Position numbers and translations under genes: made by a program
Notes under the pieces: model-generated
What the model saw: only the letters and a program-made list of their open reading frames with translations
The model's database searches: none
Told to the model about the DNA's origin: nothing
Assembly (NCBI RefSeq): GCF_016586355.1
Contig: NZ_BLYI01000073.1
Span: 1 to 60,000 of the forward strand
Direction: 5' to 3'
From: Anaerostipes butyraticus
GTDB lineage: Bacteria > Bacillota > Clostridia > Lachnospirales > Lachnospiraceae
Length of the DNA: 60,000 nucleotides
Part shown: one piece after another, positions 25,860-35,719 of the stretch
Numbering within the stretch: the stretch's first letter is position 1
Layout of the letters: each line of letters begins with the position of its first letter

Positions 25860-26897
25860 ATGAAAGATAAAATCAACAGCATTTTATCAGAAGCGAAAAA
25901 CAAGATTGCGGAAGCGGCAAACGAAGGTGAGCTGCAGAGCGTAAAGAGCTCCTATATCGGAAAACAGGGCTCTTTAAGTCTTTTGATGAAAGAGATGCCG
26001 AAGCTGGATGTATCTCTGCGTCCTGAGATGGGAAAACTTTTAAATCAGGCAAAAAAACAGGTAACAAAATTGATCGATGAGAAGAGAGTGGAATTAAAGC
26101 TGAAAGCTTCCGAAGTGTCTTCCGACTTTGACTGCTCTGTTCCGGGAATTCTTCCATCTGGAGGAGGACTGCATCCGATCACACAGATGTGTTATGACCT
26201 CAATGATGCATTCCGTTCCATGGGATTTGAGGTGTTTGAAGAAGATGAGATCACAAGTGAGATGTACGCCTTTGATAAACTGAATTTCCCTCCGAATCAT
26301 CCGGCCCGTGAGAGCATGGATACTTACTGGATCGAAGGACATGACAGCGGCAGCACCAACGAAAAACTGTGCCTGCGTCCTCATCTGACAGGCGGAAGCG
26401 TTCGTTATATGCAGACTCATAAACCGCCGTACCGTTTCGTATACCCGGGACGCGTTTACAGAAATGAGACAACAGACGCTCATCATGAGAGAGCGTTCTT
26501 CCAGTATGAGGCGCTGATCGTGGATAAAGATATCACATTTACATCAGGAAAAGTCATGATCCAGAGCATTTTAAGCAAAGTATTCGGTACGCATGTGCCG
26601 GTGCGGATGCGTTCCGGTTTCTTCCCATTTGTAGAGCCTGGATTCGAGATCGATATGCAGTGCCAGGTCTGCGGAGGAAAGGGATGCAGCGTATGTAAAC
26701 ATGTAGGATGGATCGAAGTTATGCCGGGAGGTTCTCCGCATCCGAATGTACTGCGTGCAGCAGGACTGGATCCGGATGAATATACAGGATTTTATGTAAA
26801 CATCGGACTGGACCGTCTTGTTATGATGCGCTACGGCGTGGACGACGTAAGACTGTTCCACAGTGGCGACTTAAGATTCCTGAAACAGTTTAAATAG
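25860..26897 (+). CDS. pheS: Phenylalanyl-tRNA synthetase alpha subunit
   Basis: 345 residues, the usual length. An N-terminal coiled-coil tRNA-binding arm (about 1-85) precedes the class II catalytic core. Motif 2 is visible around FVYPGRVYRNETTDAHHERAF and motif 3 around GLDRLVMMRYG. A CxxC...C-x2-C insert (QCQVCGGKGCSVCKHVGW, about 260-277) is normal in this family. With PheT it forms the alpha2-beta2 enzyme charging tRNA-Phe. AAAGGAG precedes the ATG; the gene is under T-box control and is followed by pheT after 18 bp. Confidence 0.97.
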   Translation: MKDKINSILSEAKNKIAEAANEGELQSVKSSYIGKQGSLSLLMKEMPKLDVSLRPEMGKLLNQAKKQVTKLIDEKRVELKLKASEVSSDFDCSVPGILPSGGGLHPITQMCYDLNDAFRSMGFEVFEEDEITSEMYAFDKLNFPPNHPARESMDTYWIEGHDSGSTNEKLCLRPHLTGGSVRYMQTHKPPYRFVYPGRVYRNETTDAHHERAFFQYEALIVDKDITFTSGKVMIQSILSKVFGTHVPVRMRSGFFPFVEPGFEIDMQCQVCGGKGCSVCKHVGWIEVMPGGSPHPNVLRAAGLDPDEYTGFYVNIGLDRLVMMRYGVDDVRLFHSGDLRFLKQFK

Positions 26898-26915
26898 ATA
26901 GTAGGAGAGAAGAAA

Positions 26916-29360
26916 ATGAAATTATCATTATCATGGATAAAAGATTATGTAAAAATTCCGGAAAATATGGATTTGAAAAAACTGGCGTATGATCTGACAA
27001 TGTCCACAGTGGAAGTAGAGGACGTGGAAGAACTTGCCCGCCGTTTTGATCATATGGTAGTCGGAGTGATCGACCGGATTGAAGCTCATCCAAACGCTGA
27101 CCGTCTGAAAGTATGTAAAGTAGATATCGGTGACGGCGAGATCAAGGATATCGTCTGCGGCGGCATTAATTTAAGAGAAGGAATGAGGGTTGCAGTATCC
27201 TGTCCGGGAGCGGTCGTACGCTGGCATGGAGAAGGAGAACCTGTTGTGATCAAGAATTCCAAACTTCGCGGCGTAGCGTCCTTTGGAATGATCTGTGCTT
27301 CCGATGAAATTGGACTGGGAGAATTGTTCCCGGCAGAGCAGGAAGCGGAAATTCTTGATCTGTCTGCTTTTGACGTTCCTGCAGGTACCTCTCTGGCAGA
27401 TGCCCTGGATATGAACGATATCCTTCTGGAAATCGACAATAAATCAATGACCAACCGTCCGGATCTCTGGGGACATTACGGAATCGCCCGGGAAATCGCG
27501 GCTCTTTATGATCTGCCGCTGACGGAGATCGAACCGTTTGAAACGGATGTCACATCTGATTTCAAGGTAGAGATCATGTCTCCGGACCGCTGTCCGAGAT
27601 ATATCGGAGTCGAAATGTCCGGCGTGGGAGTGAAACCGTCTCCATATCAGATGCAGAACAGAATCTGGAAAGTCGGCATGCGTCCGATCAATGCGCTGGT
27701 AGATATTACCAACTATGTCATGCTTGCCACCGGAAATCCGACCCATGCATTTGACGCGGACAATATTACAGATCACATTGTCGTAAGGCATGCGGAAGAA
27801 GGAGAGAAACTTCTTTTGCTGAATGATCACGAAATCGATCTTTGCGAAGACGATCTGGTCATCACAGATTCTGAAGGTCCGGTAGCCCTGGCAGGCGTTA
27901 TGGGAGGAGCCAAGGATTCCATTCTTCCGAAAACAGAGCGTGTCATCCTGGAAGTTGCCAACTTTGAAGCGACAGGAATCCGCCGTACTGCTCTTCGTTA
28001 TGATAACCGTACCGAAGCATCTTCCCGCTATGAAAAAGCAATTGATCCGGAACGATGCGACCAGGCTCTGGCGCTTTCCATGAAATACTTCAAGGAACTG
28101 TATCCGGAGTTAAAAGTAACAGGATACTGCGATAATTACGTAAAGAAGCTTGAACCTGCAGAAATTGATGTGGATCTGGTATGGCTGGAGAAGAGACTCG
28201 GAAAACATCTGACCAACGATGAAATCCAGGGAAAACTGAATCAGCTCGGATTCGATGTGGAGATTCAGGGCAGCAATATGCATGTGACAGCTCCGACCTG
28301 GCGTTCTACCGGCGATATTTCCATCAAAGATGATGTGATGGAAGAAGTAGCCAGAATGTACGGATATGACAATTTCGAGGCGACAGAATTTACAACAACA
28401 TTTACAGGAGCTATTAATCAGAAGGATAAGAGTCTGATTCGAAATATCAAAGAATATATGGCATTTCGCTGCGGTATGCAGGAAATTTATACCTATCCTT
28501 GGATGAACGATACATTTGTTCATGCGGTTCTTCCGAATACGGACGGAATTCTGAAGCTTTCCACGCCTCCGGCGCCGGATCTGAGCTATATCCGCTCATC
28601 CCTGCTTCCGAATCTCTGTGAAGCAGTTATGAAAAATGAGCGTTACTTCCATACGTTCTCCATTTTTGAGGAGGCACAGGTATTCTTCGACAGAAATTAT
28701 ACTTCTGTTTATGATGAGTCCGAATCCCTTCCGGAACAGCGCAGACATATCGGAGGCGCTTTTGCAAGCAGCGAGAAGGATATCACTGCACTGTTCAGAG
28801 AAGCAAAAGGCGTTCTGGAAAATATGCCGCGCTATACTCATATGGAAGCTTATGAGTTCAGAAAAGAAGAGAAACCGGTATGGGCCGATAACGTGGTATG
28901 GCTGAATATTTATCTGAACGATGAAAAAATCGGAGATATGGGACTGCTGGCCAAGAAAGCTTCCATGGAATGCGGAATCAAAAATCTTTCCGTTATGTTA
29001 TTTGAACTGGATGGAACGAAGCTGAAACCATTAAAATCCAGAACAAATCATTTCGAACATCTTGCAGAGTATCCGGAAACAGATTATGATATTTCCATGC
29101 TGTTTGATGTGGATGCCATGTGGAAAGACATGTATGATGTGATCATGGGCAAAAAGAAAGCGAGCGCAATGCTCAAAGACGCTGCATTTGTGGATGAATA
29201 CAGAGGAAAACAGATTCCGAAAGGCAAGAAGTCTGTAACGATTCGTCTGACCATTGGATCTGATGAGAAGACTCTCACATCTCAGGAAATTGAAAACGCA
29301 GCAAATAAAGTCATGAAGAAACTGACAAAACAGATGGGAGCAGAACTCAGAACACAATAA
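26916..29360 (+). CDS. pheT: Phenylalanyl-tRNA synthetase beta subunit
   Basis: 814 residues, full length. Domain order fits PheT: an EMAP/tRNA-binding (OB) domain (about 40-150, IEAHPNADRLKVCKVDIGDG), the B3/B4 editing domain (about 210-380, MTNRPDLWGHYGIAREIA and HAFDADNI), the B5 domain (about 405-475), a catalytic-like core, and a C-terminal anticodon-binding FDX domain (EYPETDYDISMLFDV). The B4 editing site hydrolyses Tyr-tRNA-Phe. A terminator follows 13 bp after the stop, so the operon is pheST only. Confidence 0.97.
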   Translation: MKLSLSWIKDYVKIPENMDLKKLAYDLTMSTVEVEDVEELARRFDHMVVGVIDRIEAHPNADRLKVCKVDIGDGEIKDIVCGGINLREGMRVAVSCPGAVVRWHGEGEPVVIKNSKLRGVASFGMICASDEIGLGELFPAEQEAEILDLSAFDVPAGTSLADALDMNDILLEIDNKSMTNRPDLWGHYGIAREIAALYDLPLTEIEPFETDVTSDFKVEIMSPDRCPRYIGVEMSGVGVKPSPYQMQNRIWKVGMRPINALVDITNYVMLATGNPTHAFDADNITDHIVVRHAEEGEKLLLLNDHEIDLCEDDLVITDSEGPVALAGVMGGAKDSILPKTERVILEVANFEATGIRRTALRYDNRTEASSRYEKAIDPERCDQALALSMKYFKELYPELKVTGYCDNYVKKLEPAEIDVDLVWLEKRLGKHLTNDEIQGKLNQLGFDVEIQGSNMHVTAPTWRSTGDISIKDDVMEEVARMYGYDNFEATEFTTTFTGAINQKDKSLIRNIKEYMAFRCGMQEIYTYPWMNDTFVHAVLPNTDGILKLSTPPAPDLSYIRSSLLPNLCEAVMKNERYFHTFSIFEEAQVFFDRNYTSVYDESESLPEQRRHIGGAFASSEKDITALFREAKGVLENMPRYTHMEAYEFRKEEKPVWADNVVWLNIYLNDEKIGDMGLLAKKASMECGIKNLSVMLFELDGTKLKPLKSRTNHFEHLAEYPETDYDISMLFDVDAMWKDMYDVIMGKKKASAMLKDAAFVDEYRGKQIPKGKKSVTIRLTIGSDEKTLTSQEIENAANKVMKKLTKQMGAELRTQ

Positions 29361-29371
29361 ATTATAATGAG

Positions 29372-29413
29372 GACAGCCCTTGTATGAAAAAAGACATGCA
29401 GGGGCTGCTTTTT
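29372..29413 (+). terminator. Rho-independent terminator of pheST
   Basis: A 13-bp stem CAGCCCTTGTATG / CATGCAGGGGCTG (29374-29407) followed by CTTTTT. The hairpin lies between pheT and queA. Confidence 0.9.
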
Positions 29414-29439
29414 GGAATTTAGTAAAGGTAGCAAGTGAA

Positions 29440-30465
29440 ATGAAAACAAGTGATTTTTATTATGATCTTCCGGAAGAACTGATCGCGCAGGATCCGCTGG
29501 AAGATCGTTCAAGTTCAAGGCTTTTAACGCTGGATAAAGAAACCGGCGAGATCTGCCATGATGTTTTTAGAAACATTAAAAATTATTTAAAGCCGGGAGA
29601 CTGTCTGGTGTTAAATAATACGAAGGTCATACCGGCAAGGCTGATCGGAGCGAAGGAAGAGACCGGAGGCAAAGTCGAGGTCCTGCTGCTTAAGAGAAAG
29701 CAGGATAATGTGTGGGAAACCCTGGTAAAACCGGGCAAAAAGGCGAGACCGGGAGCAAGAATTTCCTTCGGAGACGGAATGCTGACAGGAGAAGTCCTGG
29801 AAGTGGTCGATGAGGGGAACCGCCTGATCCGCTTTGAATATGAAGGAATTTTCGAGGAGGTGCTGGATCAGCTGGGACAGATGCCTCTGCCGCCTTACAT
29901 TACCCATCAGCTGAAAGATAAGAACCGTTATCAGACGGTTTACGCGAAATACGACGGGTCCGCAGCCGCTCCTACAGCGGGGCTCCATTTTACAGAAGAA
30001 CTGCTGCAGCAGATTCGTGAAATGGGAGTTAAGATTGCCTGGGTGACCCTTCATGTAGGACTGGGAACTTTCCGTCCGGTGAAAGTAGAGGACGTTCAGG
30101 AACACCATATGCATTCTGAATTTTACCGGATCGAAGAAGAGGACGCCCGCCTGATCAATGAGACGAGAGCAGCCGGCGGAAGAATCATTTCCGTTGGAAC
30201 AACCAGTACAAGAACCCTGGAATCCGTAGCGGACGAGGATGGAACCGTCCGGGCAAAAAGCGGATGGACCGATATTTTCATCTATCCGGGTTATCAGTTT
30301 AAAGTCATCGACGGGCTGATCACAAACTTCCATCTGCCGGAATCTACTCTGCTGATGCTGGTTTCCGCTCTGGCAGGAAGAGAAAATATTCTGCACGCCT
30401 ATGAGGTGGCAGTCAAAGAGAGATATCGTTTCTTCTCTTTTGGAGATGCGATGTTCATTCATTAA
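29440..30465 (+). CDS. queA: S-adenosylmethionine:tRNA ribosyltransferase-isomerase
   Basis: 341 residues from ATG 29440 ([17 protein letters not shown], the normal QueA start); an upstream in-frame ATG at 29380 lies inside the pheT terminator and is rejected. Typical motifs are [64 protein letters not shown], and the end [15 protein letters not shown]. The enzyme transfers the ribosyl part of SAM to preQ1 at tRNA position 34, the step before queuosine. It is monocistronic here, closed by a terminator; no other queuosine genes are in the window. Confidence 0.97.
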   Translation: MKTSDFYYDLPEELIAQDPLEDRSSSRLLTLDKETGEICHDVFRNIKNYLKPGDCLVLNNTKVIPARLIGAKEETGGKVEVLLLKRKQDNVWETLVKPGKKARPGARISFGDGMLTGEVLEVVDEGNRLIRFEYEGIFEEVLDQLGQMPLPPYITHQLKDKNRYQTVYAKYDGSAAAPTAGLHFTEELLQQIREMGVKIAWVTLHVGLGTFRPVKVEDVQEHHMHSEFYRIEEEDARLINETRAAGGRIISVGTTSTRTLESVADEDGTVRAKSGWTDIFIYPGYQFKVIDGLITNFHLPESTLLMLVSALAGRENILHAYEVAVKERYRFFSFGDAMFIH

Positions 30466-30485
30466 AATCGTTTATGGAAATCCTG

Positions 30486-30518
30486 GAACGGGTGTGGAAA
30501 CACCCGTTCTTTCTTTAT
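30486..30518 (+). terminator. Rho-independent terminator of queA
   Basis: Stem GAACGGGTGT / ACACCCGTTC (30486-30509) with a GGAA tetraloop, followed by TTTCTTTA. Confidence 0.9.
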
Positions 30519-30700
30519 TGCATAGGGAACTGCGTTCCTATGCAATAAAAAACGCTCCGCGAGGATCGCACTGCGGCGGAACGGAAACTGCCGCTCATGC
30601 GCCCGCCGCAGGCGAAGAATCCTGCAAAGCAGGATTTTTTCTTAATTTCACAGGAAACAGCGTTCCTGTCCGGAAAGCCTGATTTTTTATGCAATAAAAA
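30516..30700. repeat. Hairpin-rich intergenic element
   Basis: Three inverted repeats in a row: TTGCATAGG-GAAC / GTTCCTATGCAA (30518-30545, one bulge), AATCCTGC-AAA-GCAGGATT with a T run (30618-30640), and ACAGGAA / TTCCTGT (30650-30669). The block TGCAATAAAAAA occurs at both ends (30541 and 30690), as if flanking a unit. It looks like a multicopy extragenic element of the kind common in Lachnospiraceae; that needs genome comparison. It contains no gene. Confidence 0.5.
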
Positions 30701-30777
30701 ATCAAAATGTGATATGATAAGAAAAGATTAAGAAAGATATTGAAATTTTAAACGAATAGTACAAAGAGGAGGAACCT

Positions 30778-31806
30778 ATGAAACTTGCGTTTATTGGCAC
30801 AGGGAAAATTATCGGGGATGCGCTGTTTGCCGTGGAACCTGTGGAAACCATTGAAAGGACTGCAATCTTTGCCAGACCTCACAGCAGAAAGAAAGCAGAA
30901 GACCTGGCGGCTCAGTATCAGATTCCGGAGATTTATACGGATTATGGACAGCTGCTGGAAGAGACGGCGGCGGACACCGTATATATCGGGCTGATTAACA
31001 GCGCCCACTATCCATATGCGAAGGAAGCACTTCTCCACGGGAAAAATGTAATCCTGGAGAAACCGTTTACCGGATTTTATGAGGAAGCAAAAGAGCTGCA
31101 GCAGATTGCGGAAGAAAAGAAATTATTTATTTTTGAAGCGATCACGATTCTTCACAATGAAGTGTTTGATGAAATGAAGAAAAATCTGAGGAAACTGGGA
31201 ACACTCCGGATGGCTTTGTGCAATTATTCTCAGTATTCCAGCCGGTATGACGCTTACCTGGAGGGAGATATCGCTCATTCTTTTGACCCGGAATATTATG
31301 GCGGAGCGCTGTATGATATTAATGTTTATAACATCCATTACTGTGTGGGCCTGTTTGGAAAGCCGCTGGATGTGGAATATTATCCGAATATAGGGCCAAA
31401 TGGAGTAGATGTGTCCGGAACTCTGGTGATGCGTTATGATGGGTTCAGCGCTGTCTGTACGGGGACCAAAGACTCTGACAGCCCGGGCTTTATTTCCGTT
31501 CAGGGGGAGAAAGGCTGGATGAAGATCGACAGCAAGCCAAATATTGCGGATGCACTGACGACCACATATGCCGATGAAAATGTAAAAGAGAAAGTAAGAG
31601 ACGCGGCAGGCGCCATGGTCCGGGCGACGATCACGGAAAATTATAAGGCTCCTGAAAAACATCATCGGATGACCCAGGAATTCATTGATTTTGCCAGAGT
31701 GATTGATGAGAAAGATTATGAGACGGCTCATGAATTCCTGACGGAGACGGTGACAGTGGTCGGCGTACTGGAGAAAGCGCGTACAAAAGCAGGGATCAAA
31801 TTTTAA
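30778..31806 (+). CDS. Gfo/Idh/MocA-family oxidoreductase
   Basis: 342 residues, soluble. The N-terminal Rossmann fold opens MKLAFIGTGKIIGDALF, and ILEKPFTG (about 85-92) carries the family EKP motif with its catalytic-site Lys. The C-terminal substrate domain follows (GGALYDINVYNIHYCVGLFG). Such enzymes oxidise or reduce sugars and related compounds with NAD(P); the substrate cannot be told here. AGAGGAGG precedes the ATG. The next gene starts 22 bp later, so the two may share a transcript, but no functional link is evident. Confidence 0.9.
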   Translation: MKLAFIGTGKIIGDALFAVEPVETIERTAIFARPHSRKKAEDLAAQYQIPEIYTDYGQLLEETAADTVYIGLINSAHYPYAKEALLHGKNVILEKPFTGFYEEAKELQQIAEEKKLFIFEAITILHNEVFDEMKKNLRKLGTLRMALCNYSQYSSRYDAYLEGDIAHSFDPEYYGGALYDINVYNIHYCVGLFGKPLDVEYYPNIGPNGVDVSGTLVMRYDGFSAVCTGTKDSDSPGFISVQGEKGWMKIDSKPNIADALTTTYADENVKEKVRDAAGAMVRATITENYKAPEKHHRMTQEFIDFARVIDEKDYETAHEFLTETVTVVGVLEKARTKAGIKF

Positions 31807-31828
31807 TGGAGCACGAGGAACATAACAT

Positions 31829-33049
31829 ATGAAAGTAATTGTTGTAGGCGGCGGCGCCGCTGGAATGATGGCAGCCTTTTGGGCGGCGAAAGAAGGAGAT
31901 GATGTTATCCTTCTGGAGCAGAATGAAAAACTTGGGAAGAAGCTTTTTATCACAGGAAAAGGAAGATGCAATGTAACCAATGCCTGCGGGATTGAGGAGC
32001 TGCTGGACCATGTAGTTACAAATAAGGAATTTTTGTACAGCGGGTTTTACAGTTTTTCCAACGAAATGGTCATCGAACTGCTGGAGAAGCTGGGATGTCC
32101 GATGAAAATAGAAAGAGGAAACCGGGTATTTCCGTTATCCGACCGTTCTTCTGATGTGATCCGTGCCCTGGAACAGGGATTAAGGCAGAACGGAGTGGAA
32201 ATCCGCCTGAATACGAAAGTAAAAAATATATTAAAGGACAACGGCTGCGCGGCAGGAGTCAGACTGGCAGGCGGGGATACTGTAAAAGCAGATAAAGTGA
32301 TCGTAGCTACAGGAGGCATGTCCTATCCATCCACCGGATCTACGGGAGACGGATACCGGTTTGCCAGAGAAAACGGACATCATATAACGGAGCTTGTGCC
32401 GGCCCTGGTTCCCCTTCAGACAGCCGGAGATATCTGCTCCAGACTGCAGGGGCTTTCCCTTCGAAATATAAAAGCAGTGCTTACAGCAGACGGAAAGAAA
32501 GTCTATGATGAATTTGGAGAAATGCTGTTTACTCATTTTGGAGTCAGCGGCCCGGTTATATTAAGCGCCAGCAGTCATTTAAAACAGTACAGGGGAAAAA
32601 AACTGGAGCTTCACATTGACTGGAAACCGGCGCTTTCTGATGAGCAGCTGGATCATAGAATTTTAAGGGATTTTCAGAAAGTCATGAATAAAGAATTTAA
32701 AAATTCTCTGGATCATCTTTTGCCAAAAAAGGCGATTCCTGTTATGATTGAACTGTCCGGGATACCCGGTCATAAAAAGGTCAATGAGATCACAAAGGAG
32801 GAAAGGAGAAGACTCCTCAGTCTCATGAAGGATTTTACATTGACGGTCACAGGAGCAAGAGGATTTAAGGAAGCGATTATTACTCAGGGCGGGATTGACG
32901 TCAAGGAAATTGATCCCGGAACCATGGAGTCTAAAAAAATAAAAGGATTATATTTTGCAGGAGAAGTCCTGGATCTGGATGCAGTCACAGGAGGATTTAA
33001 TCTTCAGATTGCCTGGTCTACAGGATATCTTGCAGGATCCAATTACTAG
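31829..33049 (+). CDS. NAD(P)/FAD-dependent oxidoreductase, HI0933/YhiN (BaiN-like) family
   Basis: 406 residues. The FAD-binding Rossmann motif VVGGGAAGMMAAFWAA is at the N-terminus, followed by the family block KLGKKLFITGKGRCNVTNA, GNRVFPLSDRSSDVIRAL, VIVATGGMSYPSTGSTGDGYRFA and the C-terminal TGGFNLQIAWSTGYLAG. The family is widespread and mostly uncharacterised; some members have been linked to bile acid or other reductions, but that cannot be concluded here. GAGGAAC precedes the ATG. It is followed by cmk after 11 bp, forming a probable operon with cmk and ispH-S1, a common Clostridial order. Confidence 0.92.
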   Translation: MKVIVVGGGAAGMMAAFWAAKEGDDVILLEQNEKLGKKLFITGKGRCNVTNACGIEELLDHVVTNKEFLYSGFYSFSNEMVIELLEKLGCPMKIERGNRVFPLSDRSSDVIRALEQGLRQNGVEIRLNTKVKNILKDNGCAAGVRLAGGDTVKADKVIVATGGMSYPSTGSTGDGYRFARENGHHITELVPALVPLQTAGDICSRLQGLSLRNIKAVLTADGKKVYDEFGEMLFTHFGVSGPVILSASSHLKQYRGKKLELHIDWKPALSDEQLDHRILRDFQKVMNKEFKNSLDHLLPKKAIPVMIELSGIPGHKKVNEITKEERRRLLSLMKDFTLTVTGARGFKEAIITQGGIDVKEIDPGTMESKKIKGLYFAGEVLDLDAVTGGFNLQIAWSTGYLAGSNY

Positions 33050-33060
33050 GAGGAAGAATT

Positions 33061-33723
33061 ATGTACAGTATTGCAATTGACGGGCCTGCAGGAGCGGGAA
33101 AGAGTACGATTGCCAAAACGATTGCGAAGAAACTGGAATTTATTTATGTGGATACCGGAGCCATGTATCGGGCAATGGCCCTCTATTTTATCCGCAACGG
33201 TATTGATCCATTGGACGAAAATGCCATAAACGCGGCATGTGCAGATGTTCATGTGGGGATTGCTTACGAGAACGGTGCTCAGCAGGTTCTGTTAAACGGA
33301 GAGAATGTGACCGGGCTGATCCGCACGGAAGAAGTAGGGAATATGGCTTCAAAGACGTCAGCTTATCCTACGGTCAGGGCTACTCTTCTGGATCTTCAGA
33401 GAGATCTTGCGAAAAAAGCGGATATCCTGATGGATGGAAGAGATATCGGAACCAATGTGCTTCCAGACGCAGATCTTAAAATTTACCTGACAGCATCTTC
33501 TGAAATCCGCGCCAGACGCCGCTATAATGAATTGATCGAAAAAGGAGAAAAGGCAGATCTGGCTCAGATTGAGAAGGATATTATTATCCGGGACAAACAG
33601 GATATGGAAAGAAAGATTGCCCCGCTCAAGAAAGCAGAGGACGCGGTGCTGGTAGATTCTTCTGATATGACGATCGAGGAAGTTGTGGAATGTATTCTGG
33701 AAGAGTTTGAAAAAGTGAAATAA
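33061..33723 (+). CDS. cmk: Cytidylate kinase
   Basis: 220 residues. P-loop GPAGAGKST is at the N-terminus, then YVDTGAMYRAMALY, MDGRDIGTNVLPDADLKIYL and a lid with RARRRYNEL, then IIIRDKQDMERKIAPLKKAEDAVLVDSS. The enzyme phosphorylates CMP and dCMP with ATP in pyrimidine salvage. TAGGAGGAAG precedes the ATG. It is followed by ispH-S1 after 10 bp, matching the frequent cmk-rpsA linkage of bacteria. Confidence 0.97.
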   Translation: MYSIAIDGPAGAGKSTIAKTIAKKLEFIYVDTGAMYRAMALYFIRNGIDPLDENAINAACADVHVGIAYENGAQQVLLNGENVTGLIRTEEVGNMASKTSAYPTVRATLLDLQRDLAKKADILMDGRDIGTNVLPDADLKIYLTASSEIRARRRYNELIEKGEKADLAQIEKDIIIRDKQDMERKIAPLKKAEDAVLVDSSDMTIEEVVECILEEFEKVK

Positions 33724-33733
33724 CGGAGGAAGA

Positions 33734-35632
33734 ATGGAAGTTATATTAGCAAAAACTGCCGGGTTTTGTTTCGGGGTGAAACGCGCGGTAGACACTGTCT
33801 ATGAACAGGCAGGGAAACAGCATGTGTACACGTATGGGCCGATCATACACAATGAACAGGTGGTGTCAGACTTAAAAAAGAGGGGAGTCCGGGTTCTTCA
33901 TTCGAAAGGAGAACTGGAAGAGCTGAAAGAAGGGACGGTAATCATACGTTCCCATGGCGTTCCAAAAGAAATTTATGATATCATCACATCAAAAGGTCTG
34001 GAACTTGTAGATGCGACCTGCCCGTTTGTGCGAAAGATTCACCGGATCGTGCAGAAAGCAGGAAAAGAAGGAAAACAGATCATTATAACCGGCAGTGCGG
34101 AACATCCGGAAGTTGAGGGAATCAGAGGATGGTGCAGCGGAAAAGTTACGATCATTTCAGAGGCGTCTCAGATGGATGAAATTGACTGGAAACAGCCGGC
34201 CTGTCTGGTCTCCCAGACGACATTTAATTACAAGAAATTTCAAGATATAGTTGAAATTATCGAGAAAAAGGGTTATGATATAGAAGTATGTAATACAATA
34301 TGTAATGCCACAGAAGAGCGTCAGCTGGAAGCAAGATCTATAGCGAAGAATGTGGACGCTATGATTGTCATTGGAGACAGACATAGCTCGAACAGCCAGA
34401 AGTTATTTGAAATCAGCAGCAAAGAGTGCCCGAGCACTTTTTTCATACAGACACTGGAGGAGCTGGATTTGAGGCTTTTTGAATCGACTGGTAAGGTAGG
34501 TATTACAGCGGGGGCCTCAACCCCACAGAAAATTATCAAGGAGGTTCATGCTAGCATGACAGAAAAGAGTTTTGAACAATTATTAGAGGAAAGTTTAGTC
34601 ACGATTCATAATGGAGAAGTAGTTGAAGGGACTGTTATCGATGTAAAACCGGATGAGATCATCCTGAATATCGGATACAAAGCAGACGGTATCCTAACAA
34701 GAAATGAATACTCTAATGATTCCGCCAACTTGGATTTGACAACAGTTGCAAAAGTTGGTGATACAATGGAGACAAAAGTCCTGAAAGTAAATGATGGAGA
34801 AGGACAGGTACTCCTCACTTATAAGAGACTAGCAGCTGAAAAAGGCAATAAGCGTCTTGAGGAAGCTTATGAGAATAAAGAAGTACTGAAAGCGCCGGTA
34901 GCACAGGTATTAGACGGCGGACTGAGCGTTCTGATCGATGAGGCGCGTGTATTCATTCCTGCAAGCCTGGTTTCTGATTCTTATGAAAGAGATCTTAAGA
35001 AATATGAGGGACAGGAGATTGAGTTTGTGATCAGTGAGTTTAATCCTCGCAAGAGAAGAGTGATCGGTGACCGCAAACAGCTTCTGGTAGCCGCTAAGAA
35101 AGAAAAACAGAAAGAATTATTCGAAAGAATCGAAGTCGGCATGAAGATTGACGGAGTCGTTAAGAATGTGACAGATTTCGGTGCATTTATTGATTTAGGA
35201 GGAGCAGACGGACTGCTTCATATTTCCGAGATGTCCTGGGGACGTGTTGAGAATCCTAAGAAAGTATTCAATATTGGAGATAAAGTAACTGTACTGATCA
35301 AGGATATCCAGGGTGAGAAGATTGCTCTGAGCCTGAAATTCCCAGAAGAGAATCCATGGCTGACAGCAGAAGAGAAGTACAAAGTTGGTAATAATGTAAC
35401 AGGCCGTGTTGCACGTATGACAGATTTCGGTGCGTTTATTGAACTGGAATCCGGAATTGATGCCCTTTTACATGTTTCTCAGATTGCCAGAGAGCACATC
35501 GAGAAGCCGTCAGATGTACTGAATATCGGACAGGAGATCACAGCAAAGGTAGTTGACTTCAAGAAAGATGAAAAGAAGATCAGCCTGAGCATGAAAGCGC
35601 TTCTGAATGAAGAAGAAAAATCAGAAGAATAA
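33734..35632 (+). CDS. ispH: IspH (HMB-PP reductase) fused to a four-S1-domain RNA-binding protein
   Basis: 632 residues, a fusion typical of Clostridia. Residues 1-280 are IspH, the last enzyme of the MEP isoprenoid pathway, with [4Fe-4S] ligands Cys12 (GFCFGV), Cys96 (DATCPFV) and Cys190 (NTICNATEE). Residues about 295-620 hold four S1 domains (GEVVEGTVIDV; APVAQVLDGGL; GVVKNVTDFGAFIDLGG; GRVARMTDFGAFIELE), as in ribosomal protein S1. At the junction an in-frame ATG (34556, residue 275) follows AAGGAGG (34538-34544) by 11 bases. A separate S1-like protein of about 358 residues could therefore also be made. The gene follows cmk and ends at a terminator. Confidence 0.95.
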   Translation: MEVILAKTAGFCFGVKRAVDTVYEQAGKQHVYTYGPIIHNEQVVSDLKKRGVRVLHSKGELEELKEGTVIIRSHGVPKEIYDIITSKGLELVDATCPFVRKIHRIVQKAGKEGKQIIITGSAEHPEVEGIRGWCSGKVTIISEASQMDEIDWKQPACLVSQTTFNYKKFQDIVEIIEKKGYDIEVCNTICNATEERQLEARSIAKNVDAMIVIGDRHSSNSQKLFEISSKECPSTFFIQTLEELDLRLFESTGKVGITAGASTPQKIIKEVHASMTEKSFEQLLEESLVTIHNGEVVEGTVIDVKPDEIILNIGYKADGILTRNEYSNDSANLDLTTVAKVGDTMETKVLKVNDGEGQVLLTYKRLAAEKGNKRLEEAYENKEVLKAPVAQVLDGGLSVLIDEARVFIPASLVSDSYERDLKKYEGQEIEFVISEFNPRKRRVIGDRKQLLVAAKKEKQKELFERIEVGMKIDGVVKNVTDFGAFIDLGGADGLLHISEMSWGRVENPKKVFNIGDKVTVLIKDIQGEKIALSLKFPEENPWLTAEEKYKVGNNVTGRVARMTDFGAFIELESGIDALLHVSQIAREHIEKPSDVLNIGQEITAKVVDFKKDEKKISLSMKALLNEEEKSEE

Positions 35633-35643
35633 GAAAAAAATCA

Positions 35644-35680
35644 GAAAGGGGATTTCCGAGAGGAGACCCTTTCTTTTTTT
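35644..35680 (+). terminator. Rho-independent terminator of ispH-S1
   Basis: Stem GAAAGGG / CCCTTTC (35644-35673) with inner pairing, followed by seven T. Confidence 0.85.
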
Positions 35681-35719
35681 GCACGATTAGCCGGGAAAGA
35701 TTTTTCCTTGCCTGATCTA

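Noticed and set aside
30401-30682. 93-codon ORF after queA
   Set aside because: It runs through the queA terminator and the hairpin element; no ribosome site.
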